Notes: generated by a model from the sequence alone, not told the origin. DNA of 27,471 bases from an uncultured Actinomycetes bacterium (GCA_946481495.1 CAMLNW010000004.1:1-27471); one strand, 5' to 3'; counted from the first letter of the stretch, positions 13,349-21,613 are shown. Made by a program: numbers and translations.

Positions 13349-14353
13349 ATGCGAATCGACGTCCACCAGCACCTTCTCCCAGAGCCCCTGTTGGAGGCGC
13401 TCGAAAAGCGTCGCACTGCACCACGCATCAGGCACGGGCGCTCGGGGTGGCTGCTCGAGGTCGCGGGCGAGTCTCCCTCCGTCCTCGATCTCTCGCAGCA
13501 CGATCCGGACGCCCGTGCCAGGCGCGCTGAAGAGGACGCGCTCGACCACGCCCTGGTCGCGCTCTCGTCGGTGCTCGGCGTCGAGGCGTTGGAGCCCGAC
13601 GAGAGCGGCGAGCTGCTCGAAGCGTGGGACCGCGGCACCCTCGAGCTGCCGAGCCGCTTCGGCCACTGGGGCGCCGTCTCGCTGCGCAACCCGGACCCTT
13701 CCCAAGTCGACCGCGCGCTCGCCCGTGGCGCGGCCGGGATCTCTCTGCCCGCCGGGGCGCTGGCAGGCGCGGGCGGCGTCGACCGCAGCGGCCCGCTGCT
13801 CGATCGGCTCGACCAGCGCTCGGGGGTGCTGTTCGTCCATCCAGGGCCCGACCCGTGGTCGACGCCGCCAGCCGCCCGCTCCGGGCCAGCCTGGCTGCCG
13901 GCGCTGACCCGCTACGTCGCCGAGATGAACGCCGCCTGGCACGTCTTCGCGACGATTCGCCACCGCCTGCCGCGCACGCGCGTCGTCTTCGCGATGCTCG
14001 CCGGTCTCGCGCCGCTGCACGTCGAGCGGCTCCAGGCGCGCGGCGGTCCCTCCAGCGCCGTGCTCGACGCGAACCTCTTCTACGACACGTCGTCCTACGG
14101 CCCGCGCGGGGTGCGCGCGATGGCGCGCGTCGTCGGCCCCAACCAGCTCGTCTACGGCTCCGACCGCCCGGTCGTCGAGCCGCACCCGCTCGTCGCCGCC
14201 ACGCCGCGCACGGCCGGCGGCGTTGCTGGCCCCCAGTTGCCATTCAGCCTCGCGGCGCGGCGTCTCTTCCCAGCGATCGCCGCTCCGGTGCATGCGCATG
14301 GCACGCACGCCACTCGCCGCGTTGTCCCAGGCAACGGCCAGGTGGCGGCATGA
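13349..14353 (+). CDS. Amidohydrolase-family (PF04909-like) protein
   Basis: 334 residues starting MRIDVHQHLLPEPLLEAL: the metal-binding H-x-H is at 6 and 8. Further TIM-barrel markers are GVLFVHPGPDP (a His on a strand end) and QLVYGSDRPVVEP (the late Asp of strand 8). This fits the ACMSD/amidohydrolase-2 group, which hydrolyses or decarboxylates cyclic or carboxylated substrates. I prefer ATG 13349 because it puts the H-x-H immediately after the start, as in homologues. Its TGA overlaps the following cupin gene by 4 bp. Pairing with a thiol-dioxygenase-like enzyme suggests one short catabolic route; the substrate is unknown. Confidence 0.8.
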   Translation: MRIDVHQHLLPEPLLEALEKRRTAPRIRHGRSGWLLEVAGESPSVLDLSQHDPDARARRAEEDALDHALVALSSVLGVEALEPDESGELLEAWDRGTLELPSRFGHWGAVSLRNPDPSQVDRALARGAAGISLPAGALAGAGGVDRSGPLLDRLDQRSGVLFVHPGPDPWSTPPAARSGPAWLPALTRYVAEMNAAWHVFATIRHRLPRTRVVFAMLAGLAPLHVERLQARGGPSSAVLDANLFYDTSSYGPRGVRAMARVVGPNQLVYGSDRPVVEPHPLVAATPRTAGGVAGPQLPFSLAARRLFPAIAAPVHAHGTHATRRVVPGNGQVAA

Positions 14354-14862
14354 GCGCCTTCGAGATCCTTCCCGGCCGCAACCTCAGCGAGGCGGAGCTG
14401 AGCGCCGTCGTCGCCGACGTGGCGACCGACCGCGATCTGTGGGCCGACCTCGTCCGTGCCGACCCCGGCCAGCGCAGCTACGTCGAGTTGCACTCCGACG
14501 AGCACGTCTCGGTCTGGCTGATCTGCTGGATGGACAGCCACGACACCGGCTTCCACGACCACGACGGGTCGGCCGGCGCGCTGACAGTCGTGTCGGGCGC
14601 GCTGCGCGAGGAGCGGCTGCGCTTCGGCATCCCGGTCGGCCACACGCTGCGAGCCGGCGACGGCATCACCTTCGCCCCGTCGGCGATCCACCGCGTCAGC
14701 CACGCCCGCGGCGCGCCCGCGGTGTCACTGCACGCGTACTCACCGCCGCTGCGCTCGATGGGCTCCTACGCCGTCGACGGCGAGGGCGAGCTGCGCCGCC
14801 TCGCGCTGGGCGACGATGAGGAGCTGCGGCCGCTCTCGGGCAGCCTTCAGCTCAGTCGCTAG
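14350..14862 (+). CDS. Cysteine-dioxygenase-like cupin
   Basis: 170 residues. Cupin motif 1 reads HDTGFHDHDGSAGALTVVSG with His69 and His71; motif 2 reads FAPSAIHRVSH with His114. Three His ligands and no Glu fit thiol dioxygenases (3-His Fe(II) site), and WLICWMDSHDTGFHDHDG matches the bacterial cysteine dioxygenase layout. The likely reaction is oxidation of a thiol (cysteine or mercaptopropionate type) to a sulfinate. The start ATG sits in ATGA with the amidohydrolase stop, so the two are made together. The stop is followed 26 bp later by the convergent end of the phosphoesterase-like gene. Confidence 0.8.
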   Translation: MSAFEILPGRNLSEAELSAVVADVATDRDLWADLVRADPGQRSYVELHSDEHVSVWLICWMDSHDTGFHDHDGSAGALTVVSGALREERLRFGIPVGHTLRAGDGITFAPSAIHRVSHARGAPAVSLHAYSPPLRSMGSYAVDGEGELRRLALGDDEELRPLSGSLQLSR

Positions 14863-14888
14863 GGACGGGCCGCGCGGTCGACGGGTCT

Positions 14889-16193
14889 CTAGTCGTCGGC
14901 CGGCGGCGTCACGAACGCCCTGGCGAGGACCGTGTCGGCGAACGAGCTCGCGGACGCCGAGCGGGCGAGCGGCTTGAGCGCGAACAGGTCCTGGACCGAG
15001 CGCAGCAGCGAGTACGGGTCGTAGGGGGCTGCGATGGTCGTGCCGGCGTCGGCGAACTTCGACAGCAGCAGCGTTCCGTTGCGCACGCCCTGTGCGGCCT
15101 CCGGGTCCGTCGTCGGGCCGCCGGCGAACGTGACGATCAGCAGACCGTCGGCCTTGTAGGCCGGCGAAGCGAGGATCCTCGGGACCCACTTAGCCAGGAA
15201 GGCGTCGGCGGCCGGTAGACCGCCGGGGCTGCCGTCGACGCACGGCGACTCTGTGCCGTCGTTGCAGAGGTTGGGCGCGATGAAGGAGTAGTTGGGCGTC
15301 GTCTTGACCGCCTGGAGGTCGGTCTCGAGCCGCTCGAGCGGGCCGTCGAGCGCATCGCAGTCGCCGAGGTCGAGCAGCGAGTGGTAGTAGACGAACGGGT
15401 TGTGGCGGGTCGCGTACCCATCGCCGGGGCGGGCCTTGACGGTGTCGTCGACCGCGTTGGAGGCCGGGCGCCGGCAGGTCGCCTTGCCCTCCGGTCCCTT
15501 CTCGAGATCCTCGATGTAGCCGCGCCATTCGCGCCGGCTGGAGCTGAGCTGGTCGCCGATCGTGGTGACGGTGTTCGGGAAGACACAGCCGCCCGCCGTG
15601 ATCTCGCCGGCCTTCGTCGGCGTCGCGGTGAAGGGAACCTCCTCGTAAGTCGGGCAGCCGGCGCGCGTGTCGTCGTTCGGCGGCTGCCCGCCGACCATCG
15701 CCAGGTAGTCCGGCAGGTCGGCCGTCCCAAGCGAGCGGTATTCGGTCAGCAGCGCGCCCTTGGGGACGAGCTCCTGCGACAGATAGGGCGCCGTCGACTG
15801 CGGACCGAACGCCGCGTCGAAGCCGCGGCCGGCGAGGGTGATCACGAAGACGTGCTTGATCTTGGTCGGCTTGGCCTCGACCTCGGCGTTCGGCGTGGCG
15901 CCGCCGCCACTCTCGCCATCGGCCGTCTCGTCTCCAGTGGCCGCCACATCCACTACGCCACCGCCGGCATCGGCGCCGCCGTCGACCGTGCCGGTGTCGT
16001 CGAGGACGTCGTCCGAGCTGTCGCTCGCCGCCGCCACGGCGCTCGCCGGCCCTGCCACCGCGTGGATCCGCTGCTTGGCGAGCGCCGCCGCGACCTTCGC
16101 GTCGAGGCTCGATCCCGAGCCGCCGGCGACGAGCACGACGATCGTCGCGAGGACCGACAGCACGCCGATCAGGCGGTTCTGCGTGGGCGTCAT
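14889..16193 (-). CDS. Phosphoesterase-family (PF04185-like) membrane-anchored protein, probably catalytically dead
   Basis: 434 residues. TM anchor: residues 8-24 (LIGVLSVLATIVVLVAG). A low-complexity Gly/Asp/Ala linker follows to ~110, then the ectodomain starts KIKHVFVITLAGRGFDAAFG. Active PF04185 phosphoesterases have MENR/H-S-F-D here, where Glu and Asn bind metal; this protein has A121-G122. The second site, normally F-D-E-G-G, reads VTFAGGP (357-358). The third, usually N-D-G/M-H-D, reads NDGTE (311-315). HNPFVYY and the Cys-rich region are kept, so the fold seems intact while the metal ligands are lost. It may bind rather than cleave a phosphoester. It is the last gene of the pst unit, sharing one base with the zinc-ribbon gene. 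Confidence 0.75.
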   Translation of the reverse strand: MTPTQNRLIGVLSVLATIVVLVAGGSGSSLDAKVAAALAKQRIHAVAGPASAVAAASDSSDDVLDDTGTVDGGADAGGGVVDVAATGDETADGESGGGATPNAEVEAKPTKIKHVFVITLAGRGFDAAFGPQSTAPYLSQELVPKGALLTEYRSLGTADLPDYLAMVGGQPPNDDTRAGCPTYEEVPFTATPTKAGEITAGGCVFPNTVTTIGDQLSSSRREWRGYIEDLEKGPEGKATCRRPASNAVDDTVKARPGDGYATRHNPFVYYHSLLDLGDCDALDGPLERLETDLQAVKTTPNYSFIAPNLCNDGTESPCVDGSPGGLPAADAFLAKWVPRILASPAYKADGLLIVTFAGGPTTDPEAAQGVRNGTLLLSKFADAGTTIAAPYDPYSLLRSVQDLFALKPLARSASASSFADTVLARAFVTPPADD

Positions 16194-16537
16194 CAGGCGA
16201 CTTCTCCATTTCCGTTGGTGCTGGCCGCGTGTGCGGCGGGTGCCTCCAGCGCGCTCCCGCAGCGCGAGCAGAAGCTCGCGGCCGTGCCGTGCGGCGCGGA
16301 GCAGGCCGGGCAGAACCCCGCCGGCGGGCCGTCATAGCCGCGCAGCGTCCGCTCGACCTCCGCGAGGTCGGCGTCGACCCGCTGCAGCTCGGCCGCCTTG
16401 CGCGTCAGCACGTCCATCCGCACGTGATCGCGGATCGCCATCTCGTAGAAGACGCCGCCAAGGTCGGCCTGCATCAGCGTGAAGCGCTCGACCAGGCGGT
16501 CGCGACGCGCGATCAGCTCGGGATCGGGCTCGCTCAC
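16193..16537 (-). CDS. Coiled-coil plus C-terminal zinc-ribbon protein
   Basis: 114 residues with no signal peptide. Residues ~8-66 (ELIARRDRLVERFTLMQADL through LQRVDADLAEVERTL) form two amphipathic helices, followed by a zinc ribbon with Cys76/79 and Cys90/93 (FCPACS and FCSRCG) and a short tail. The cytoplasmic location and Cys4 site suggest an adaptor or regulatory role rather than an enzyme. A GTGA overlap with the upstream zinc-ribbon membrane gene and a shared base with the downstream phosphoesterase gene imply strict co-expression. No family name recognised. Confidence 0.75.
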   Translation of the reverse strand: MSEPDPELIARRDRLVERFTLMQADLGGVFYEMAIRDHVRMDVLTRKAAELQRVDADLAEVERTLRGYDGPPAGFCPACSAPHGTAASFCSRCGSALEAPAAHAASTNGNGEVA

Positions 16538-17175
16538 GGGATGATGATCTGGTCGGGGAGGCCGCGCTGCTGCTCGACGTACTCCTTGCCCTTGGAGTTG
16601 ACGATCTTCTCGAGCGCCTGCTTGCTCTCCTCGAGCTGCTCGGGGGTCGCCTTCGCCCCGGTGAGCTTGCGCGCGGTTCCGTAGGCGCCGCGACCGATGA
16701 CTTCGCCGTCAGCCGGATCGCTGCCGCCGTCCTCGCCCCGCTTGGACTTGCCACCGCCATCCGCCGCTTCGGCGGTTCCGCCACCACCGGCGCCGACATT
16801 GACCACCGGCGCCTTCTGCGCCTTCAGCGCCTCGAGCAACAGCTCGTTGCCGTCGTCGCCGCCGCGCCCGACGAAGATGCCGATCGCGGCTACGACCGGC
16901 AGCAATGCGAGTAGCAGCGCCGTCTTGGTGTTGCCCTGGAGTCCCACCGGCGGCGCTTGGCCGCTGGGCGCTTGGTCGGCGGTACGCGCCCGGCGCGCAG
17001 CCGTGACGAAGTAGCGCGCGGCAGGATCGTCGGCCTGCGCGCGACGGGCGCCGCAGACGACGCAGTAGCGCTGACGCTCGTCGAGCGGCGCCTGACAGTG
17101 ATCGCAGGCCTCCCAGCTCGCGCGGGCGGCCGGCTCGGCAGCCGCGGGCGGCGGGATGTCGTCGGTGTAGGCCAT
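16534..17175 (-). CDS. Zinc-ribbon membrane protein of the pst operon
   Basis: 213 residues: an N-terminal Cys4 zinc ribbon (WEACDHCQAPLDERQRYCVV, then CGA; C24, C27, C38, C41), a linker, one TM helix (84-103, TALLLALLPVVAAIGIFVG), then a Gly/Lys/Asp-rich extracytoplasmic segment and a C-terminal helical region (ATPEQLEESKQALEKIVNSK). The topology would put the ribbon in the cytosol and the tail outside, so it could link a cytosolic partner (for example the neighbouring zinc-ribbon coiled-coil protein) to the envelope. It starts 12 bp after the lipoprotein gene ends. Function unknown. Confidence 0.75.
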   Translation of the reverse strand: MAYTDDIPPPAAAEPAARASWEACDHCQAPLDERQRYCVVCGARRAQADDPAARYFVTAARRARTADQAPSGQAPPVGLQGNTKTALLLALLPVVAAIGIFVGRGGDDGNELLLEALKAQKAPVVNVGAGGGGTAEAADGGGKSKRGEDGGSDPADGEVIGRGAYGTARKLTGAKATPEQLEESKQALEKIVNSKGKEYVEQQRGLPDQIIIP

Positions 17176-17187
17176 CGCGCTATCTCC

Positions 17188-17940
17188 TCATTCGAACATC
17201 GTTGGAATCGCCTCGACACGCAGCGGCTGCTTGCGCGCGGAGCCAGTCAGCGGAACCGCGACCGTTACCTCCCGGCCAGTGCCGAGGTGCTCGATCTCGG
17301 TCTTGCCGGCGGCGACGTAGCGGCCGCCACGTCGTGCGAAGGCGTAGACCTGGAGCTCGTACTGCGGGACGTCCGAGACGTTCTCGACCGAGACGCGCCG
17401 CTTCGCGCCATGACCGGGCACGGCCCGCGCGTCGATCTCCGGCAGCGAGCTGGCGCTGCTGAGCACGCGCCGCCCGGCGACGCCGACCTTTGCGAACGCC
17501 CGGTCGCCGCCCTTCACGCCGCGCGCCCCCTTGTAGACCCAGGTGACCGACCCGCCGGCGGGGATCGCCGGCACGTGGGTCTGGAACCAGTCGAGGTTGC
17601 GCTTGGCGTTGACCAGCCGTGACCGTCCATCGCTCCCCCGAACGCCGACAGCGATCGGCACGTCGGTGAGCGGCCGCGTCCCCGTACCGCGCAGCTCGAC
17701 GACGATCGCCCCCGACCCCGCCCTGCCGCGCACCAGCGCGACCCGCGCAACCCGCACGTGCGGGTTGCGGCGCACGGTCGCCGGCAGCTTGCGGCTGGCC
17801 AGCTCGCGCTTCGCCTTCAGCTCCGCGCGCGCGTTCTTCTCCTGCGTCGAGTCGCATCCCGTCAGCGCCCCAAGCGCGAGCAAGGCGGCCGCGCCAACCG
17901 CAACCGGCCAGGCGCCCCGGGGGCTAACCGAACCCACCAC
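17188..17940 (-). CDS. Lipoprotein of the pst operon
   Basis: 250 residues. The signal sequence WPVAVGAAALLALGALTGCD ends in a lipobox LTGC with Cys29. The mature part starts with a charged helix (KNARAELKAKRELASRKLP), followed by two beta-rich modules (ARVALVRGRAGSGAIVVELR, and a C-terminal VSVENVSDVPQYELQVYAFAR resembling FxLYD-like domains). It is anchored outside the membrane like PstS. GTG 17940 overlaps the pstB end by 17 bp; a second GTG immediately follows. Genes of this kind beside pstB are not part of the classical system, so a phosphate-related accessory role is inferred only from position. Confidence 0.75.
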   Translation of the reverse strand: MVGSVSPRGAWPVAVGAAALLALGALTGCDSTQEKNARAELKAKRELASRKLPATVRRNPHVRVARVALVRGRAGSGAIVVELRGTGTRPLTDVPIAVGVRGSDGRSRLVNAKRNLDWFQTHVPAIPAGGSVTWVYKGARGVKGGDRAFAKVGVAGRRVLSSASSLPEIDARAVPGHGAKRRVSVENVSDVPQYELQVYAFARRGGRYVAAGKTEIEHLGTGREVTVAVPLTGSARKQPLRVEAIPTMFE

Positions 17941-18802
17941 TGATGTACTCCTTCGTGCGCGCCTGGCGCGGCGATCCGAAGACCTGCTCGGCCGGCCCGT
18001 ACTCGACCAGCTCGCCGAGGTACATGAACGCCACGTAGTCGGCGATCCGGTAGGCCTGCTGCAGGTTGTGGGTGACGATCACGACCGCGACCTGCTCGCG
18101 CAGCTGGACGATCAGGTCCTCGATCACCTTGGTCGACTGCGGGTCGAGCGCCGAGCACGGCTCGTCGAGCAGCAGCACCTCGGGGTCGGCGGCGAGCGCG
18201 CGGGCGATGCAGAGCCGCTGCTGCTGGCCGCCGGACAGCCGTAGCGCGGGGTGCGCGAGGTCGTCGGCGACCTCGTCGTAGAGACCGGCCCGCTCGAGCG
18301 CGTCGCGCACCGCGCCCTTGAGGTACGACTTCTTCGGCCGCCGCGAGCCCTGCTCGCGCAGCACGTAGGCGACGTTGTCGAAGACGCTCATCGGGAACGG
18401 GTTCGGCTGCTGGAAGACCATCGTTACGCGGCGCCGCAGCATGGTCGGGTCGAGCGTCGCGATGTCGTCGCCGTCGAGCGTGATGCGGCCGCTCGACGTC
18501 AGCGTCGCGGTCAGCTCGGCGAGCCGGTTGAGCGAGCGCAGCAGCGTCGTCTTGCCGCAGCCGGACGGACCGATCAGCGCGAGCACCTCGCCTTGGCGGA
18601 TCGGCAGCGAGACGCGGTCGACGGCGAGCCGGTCGACGTAGGCGACCGACAGCTCCTCGACGCTCATCCGCTCGAGCGCCATCACCGACGACCGCACCGG
18701 CCGTGGGGCGCTGACGAGGCTGGCCTCCGCGGGCACCAGCTCTGCCTCGCCGTCGCCAATCAGCGGCAGCTTCCGTACGGGCGGGGGACTTGCAAGGCTC
18801 AC
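17924..18802 (-). CDS. pstB: Phosphate ABC transporter ATP-binding protein
   Basis: 292 residues. Walker A GPSGCGKTT (78-86), Q-loop VFQQPNPFPMSVFDNV (the PNPFPMSV stretch is diagnostic for PstB), signature LSGGQQQR, Walker B LLLDEPCSALDP and the H-loop VIVTHNLQQAYR are all present. The protein carries about 40 extra N-terminal residues (SLASPPPVRKLPLIGDGEAE onward) compared with typical ~250-260 residue PstBs. The GTG start sits in GTGA overlapping the pstA stop; internal ATGs at residues 41 and 46 are alternatives that would remove the extension. It energises high-affinity phosphate import. Confidence 0.95.
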   Translation of the reverse strand: MSLASPPPVRKLPLIGDGEAELVPAEASLVSAPRPVRSSVMALERMSVEELSVAYVDRLAVDRVSLPIRQGEVLALIGPSGCGKTTLLRSLNRLAELTATLTSSGRITLDGDDIATLDPTMLRRRVTMVFQQPNPFPMSVFDNVAYVLREQGSRRPKKSYLKGAVRDALERAGLYDEVADDLAHPALRLSGGQQQRLCIARALAADPEVLLLDEPCSALDPQSTKVIEDLIVQLREQVAVVIVTHNLQQAYRIADYVAFMYLGELVEYGPAEQVFGSPRQARTKEYISGGFG

Positions 18803-19704
18803 TTCCACTTCCTCCCTCTGCGCACGGCGACGTCCACCGCGAAGTTGAGCAACAGGACCATCGACAGCAGCACGAAGCCGGCCGCGAACGCCTTCGTCGG
18901 CTGGTTGGCCTCGCCGGTCGGCGCGTTGGCGTAGACGAAGGTCGTCAGCGTGCTGCCGGTTCCTTTCAAGGTCCCGAGCAGCGGGACCTCGCCGGCCGGC
19001 GCGAAACGCAACGTCGCGCCGAGCAGCAGCACGATGATCGCCGTGTCGCCGATGATCCGGCCGAGGCCGAGCATCGCGCCGGTGACCACCGAAGGGCGCG
19101 CCGCCGGCAGCAGCACGCGGCGAGTGGTCGCGATCTTCGTCTTGCCGACCGCATACGACGCCTCGCGCACGTGGCCGGGGATCGCCTGCAACCCCTCGCG
19201 CACGTTGGCGACGATCAGCGGCAGCGCGATCAGCGACAGCATCGCCGAGGCGGCGAAGAACGAGCGGCCGAGCACGACGCCGTCGGTGGTCCGGCTGAGG
19301 AAGCCCATCCCGCCCTGCTCGAACAGCAGCACGCCGAACAGCGCGAAGACGATCGACGGCGAGCCGGCGAGCATCTCGACGGTCGACTCGGCGATCCGCG
19401 CGAGCCACGCCGGGCGGGCGTACTCGCTCAGCCAGACCGCGACGCCGAGGCCGATCGGGAACGCGATCCCGAGCGCCATCGCCGCGACGATGATCGTGCC
19501 GAGCAGCGGGTCGAGGAAGCCGCCGGTCTCGCTCTCGGAGAAGCCGGCGGCGGGCGACGTGAACATCAACTCGGGCGTGATGTAGCGCAGCCCCTGGACC
19601 ATCATGTAGAGCACGATCCCGGCGGTGACGGTGAGGAACAGCAGCCCGAGGAACCAGGCGAACGCGAGGCCCAGCCGGTCCGATAGCCGCCACGACTCGC
19701 TCAC
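18799..19704 (-). CDS. pstA: Phosphate ABC transporter permease
   Basis: 301 residues with six TM segments. The N-terminal LAFAWFLGLLFLTVTAGIVL is TM1. The family signature ETGGFLDPLLGTIIVAAMAL is seen, and the EAA coupling loop reads REASYAVGKTKIATTRRVLLP, followed by GAMLGLGRIIGDTAIIVLL, typical of PstA. A GTG start overlaps the pstC stop by 4 bp. With PstC it forms the membrane channel. No oddities. Confidence 0.95.
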   Translation of the reverse strand: MSESWRLSDRLGLAFAWFLGLLFLTVTAGIVLYMMVQGLRYITPELMFTSPAAGFSESETGGFLDPLLGTIIVAAMALGIAFPIGLGVAVWLSEYARPAWLARIAESTVEMLAGSPSIVFALFGVLLFEQGGMGFLSRTTDGVVLGRSFFAASAMLSLIALPLIVANVREGLQAIPGHVREASYAVGKTKIATTRRVLLPAARPSVVTGAMLGLGRIIGDTAIIVLLLGATLRFAPAGEVPLLGTLKGTGSTLTTFVYANAPTGEANQPTKAFAAGFVLLSMVLLLNFAVDVAVRRGRKWK

Positions 19705-20678
19705 GCCCGCACCCCGTAGCGCTTCATCGGCTGCTTGACCGCCCAGCCGGCGACCGACAGCATCGCGGCCGAGAACAGCAGGATCGAGGCCAGCGCGAAG
19801 ATCGTCTGGCGCATCGGCGGCGAGGTCAGCTCCTCGGCCGTCTGGAGGATCGTCGCCGCTAGCGGGCGGGTCGGCTCGATGAAGAAGATCCAGCCGTCGG
19901 CCGGGTTCGGCGCGAACGCGACGCCGCCGGTGACCATCGCGAGCATCACGACCTCGCCGATCGCGCGCGCCGTCGCGAGCACGGTGCCGGCGACGAGCGC
20001 CGGCCGCGCAGTTCGCACGCCGATCTTCCAGAACGTCCGCCAGCGGTTGATGCCGAGGCCGAGCGACCCCTCGAGCCAGCCGCGCGGCACCGAGCGCAGG
20101 CCGTCGACGAAGACCGCGACCATCAGCGGCGCGATCATCAAGGTCAGGATCAGGATTCCCGCGAGCATGCTGTAGCCGCTCAGCGAGACGACGTAGGCGA
20201 CCGACTCACGGTTGCCGTCGGTGATCACGTGGTTGCCGATGAACGGCACCAGGATCAGCACGCCGAGCAGGCCGAAGATCACCGACGGGACGCTCGCCAA
20301 CAGGCGGATCACCGGCTCGAGCAGGCGGCGGATCCACTCGGGCGCGAACTCGACGACGAAGACCGACACGAACAGCGACGCGACGAAGCTGATCATCACC
20401 GCCCCGGCCGTGATCAGGAACGTCCCCCAGATGATTGGCCAGGCGTGGAAGTCGTAAACCGGGTCCTGGAGCAGGTTGCCCGACGTGAAGATCTTCTCGA
20501 TCTGCTGATCGGGATTGCCACCGGGGCCGAACCAGCCGAGCCCGTTGTGCGCGAACGACGGCCACGCCTCGCGAAACACGAAGACGACCAGCGCCAGCAC
20601 GAACAGCAGCACGACACAGACCAGCGCGCCGAGCAACAGCTCGGCGCGCCGGTCCTGCCTGAGACCTTCCGGACTCAC
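19701..20678 (-). CDS. pstC: Phosphate ABC transporter permease
   Basis: 325 residues. TM1 reads LLLGALVCVVLLFVLALVVF; the family motifs are WPIIWGTFLITAGAVMISF, LLASVPSVIFGLLGVLILV and the coupling loop SLGLGINRWRTFWKIGVRTA, with ATARAIGEVVMLAMVTGG. The start GTG shares one base with the pstS stop (TAGTG). Between TM1 and TM2 there is a periplasmic loop (HNGLGWFGPGGNPDQQIEKI) of the length common in actinobacterial PstC. It pairs with PstA. Confidence 0.95.
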   Translation of the reverse strand: MSPEGLRQDRRAELLLGALVCVVLLFVLALVVFVFREAWPSFAHNGLGWFGPGGNPDQQIEKIFTSGNLLQDPVYDFHAWPIIWGTFLITAGAVMISFVASLFVSVFVVEFAPEWIRRLLEPVIRLLASVPSVIFGLLGVLILVPFIGNHVITDGNRESVAYVVSLSGYSMLAGILILTLMIAPLMVAVFVDGLRSVPRGWLEGSLGLGINRWRTFWKIGVRTARPALVAGTVLATARAIGEVVMLAMVTGGVAFAPNPADGWIFFIEPTRPLAATILQTAEELTSPPMRQTIFALASILLFSAAMLSVAGWAVKQPMKRYGVRA

Positions 20679-21544
20679 TACTTCTTCTTCTTGCTCTTCT
20701 TCTTCGGCTTCGGCGGCTTCTTCGCGTTGAACGCGGGCACCGCTCCAGCCTTGTCGATGATCTTGCCGGCCGCGTAGCTGGTCCGGACCCAGTCGGCGAA
20801 CCTCGTCGCAGACTTGTTCGGCTTCTTTGCCGGCAGCACGATCCAGCCGTAGCGCGACAGCGGGTACTTCAGCGTGCGGATCGCCGATGCCTGGCACGGC
20901 TGCCCGTTGAGCTTGAGCCGCTTGACCCCGCTCTGACCCGGCTTCGAGTTGGCCAGCCCGACGTAGCCGATGCCGGCCTTGTTGTTCTTGACCGCGACCG
21001 CGACCTCGCCGTCCTTGTCGAGCGCTGTCACGTTCGACGCCTGGGTGGCGCCACCGAGCACCGCGCTCTGGAAGAACGTGTAGAGGCCGGCGGTCGAGAA
21101 CCGGCCGAAGGCCGAGATCGGCGAGCCGACGTTCGATCCCACTCCCGACCACTGAGTGACCGTGCCGAGGTAGATGTCCTTGACCTGCTGGATGCTCAGG
21201 CCGTTGACGTTGTTGGACGGGTTTACCGCGACGCAAAGCCCGTCGAGGAAGAGCTTGGAGTAGCTCAAGCCGGAGTCCGAGGGCAGCGGCGGACGGGTCT
21301 GGAGCGCGAACTGGCTCTTGCCGTCCTGCACGTCCTTGGCACCGGCGTTGCCGTTGTTCGCCGTGTAGACGACCTTGAACTTCGGGTCGACCTTCTTGTA
21401 GCCCTTGAGCAGCGACTCGAGGTACGGCACCATCGCGCTCGAGCCCGAGCCGAAGACGGTCGCCGCGTTAGCCGCAGCCGGCCCGATGGCCAGCGCGGCG
21501 AGCGCGACCAGCGCTCCGACGAGGCTCCTTGACTTCGCCTTCAT
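20678..21544 (-). CDS. pstS: Phosphate-binding protein
   Basis: 288 residues. The signal peptide ends IGPAAANAA-TVFGSGS. There is no lipobox, unlike many actinobacterial PstS lipoproteins, so it may be released or held electrostatically. Phosphate-contacting segments: VFGSGSSAMVPYL (here GSGSS replaces the common GAGAT/S), NNGNAGAKDVQDG, FGRFSTAGLYTFF (the R-x-S-G-T loop appears as RFSTAG). The C-terminus is a Lys/Pro tail, KKPPKPKKKSKKKK, absent from typical PstS, which could bind acidic wall polymers. It is first in the pst unit; GGGG lies about 5 nt before the ATG. Confidence 0.88.
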   Translation of the reverse strand: MKAKSRSLVGALVALAALAIGPAAANAATVFGSGSSAMVPYLESLLKGYKKVDPKFKVVYTANNGNAGAKDVQDGKSQFALQTRPPLPSDSGLSYSKLFLDGLCVAVNPSNNVNGLSIQQVKDIYLGTVTQWSGVGSNVGSPISAFGRFSTAGLYTFFQSAVLGGATQASNVTALDKDGEVAVAVKNNKAGIGYVGLANSKPGQSGVKRLKLNGQPCQASAIRTLKYPLSRYGWIVLPAKKPNKSATRFADWVRTSYAAGKIIDKAGAVPAFNAKKPPKPKKKSKKKK

Positions 21545-21613
21545 TCAATCCCCTTCGTACGTGGACATTCCCTACTAACTCAGTCGAGTTTGGCGAGATT
21601 AGCACCTTTTCAG

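Noticed and set aside
18803..19693. Upstream extension of the pstB frame giving a 589-residue protein
   Set aside because: The extension runs out of frame through pstA and is Arg/Ala nonsense. The GTGA overlap at 18799-18802 gives a proper start.
20679..21236. Upstream extension of the pstC frame into pstS (511 residues)
   Set aside because: It is an out-of-frame reading of pstS. pstC starts at the GTG immediately after the pstS stop.
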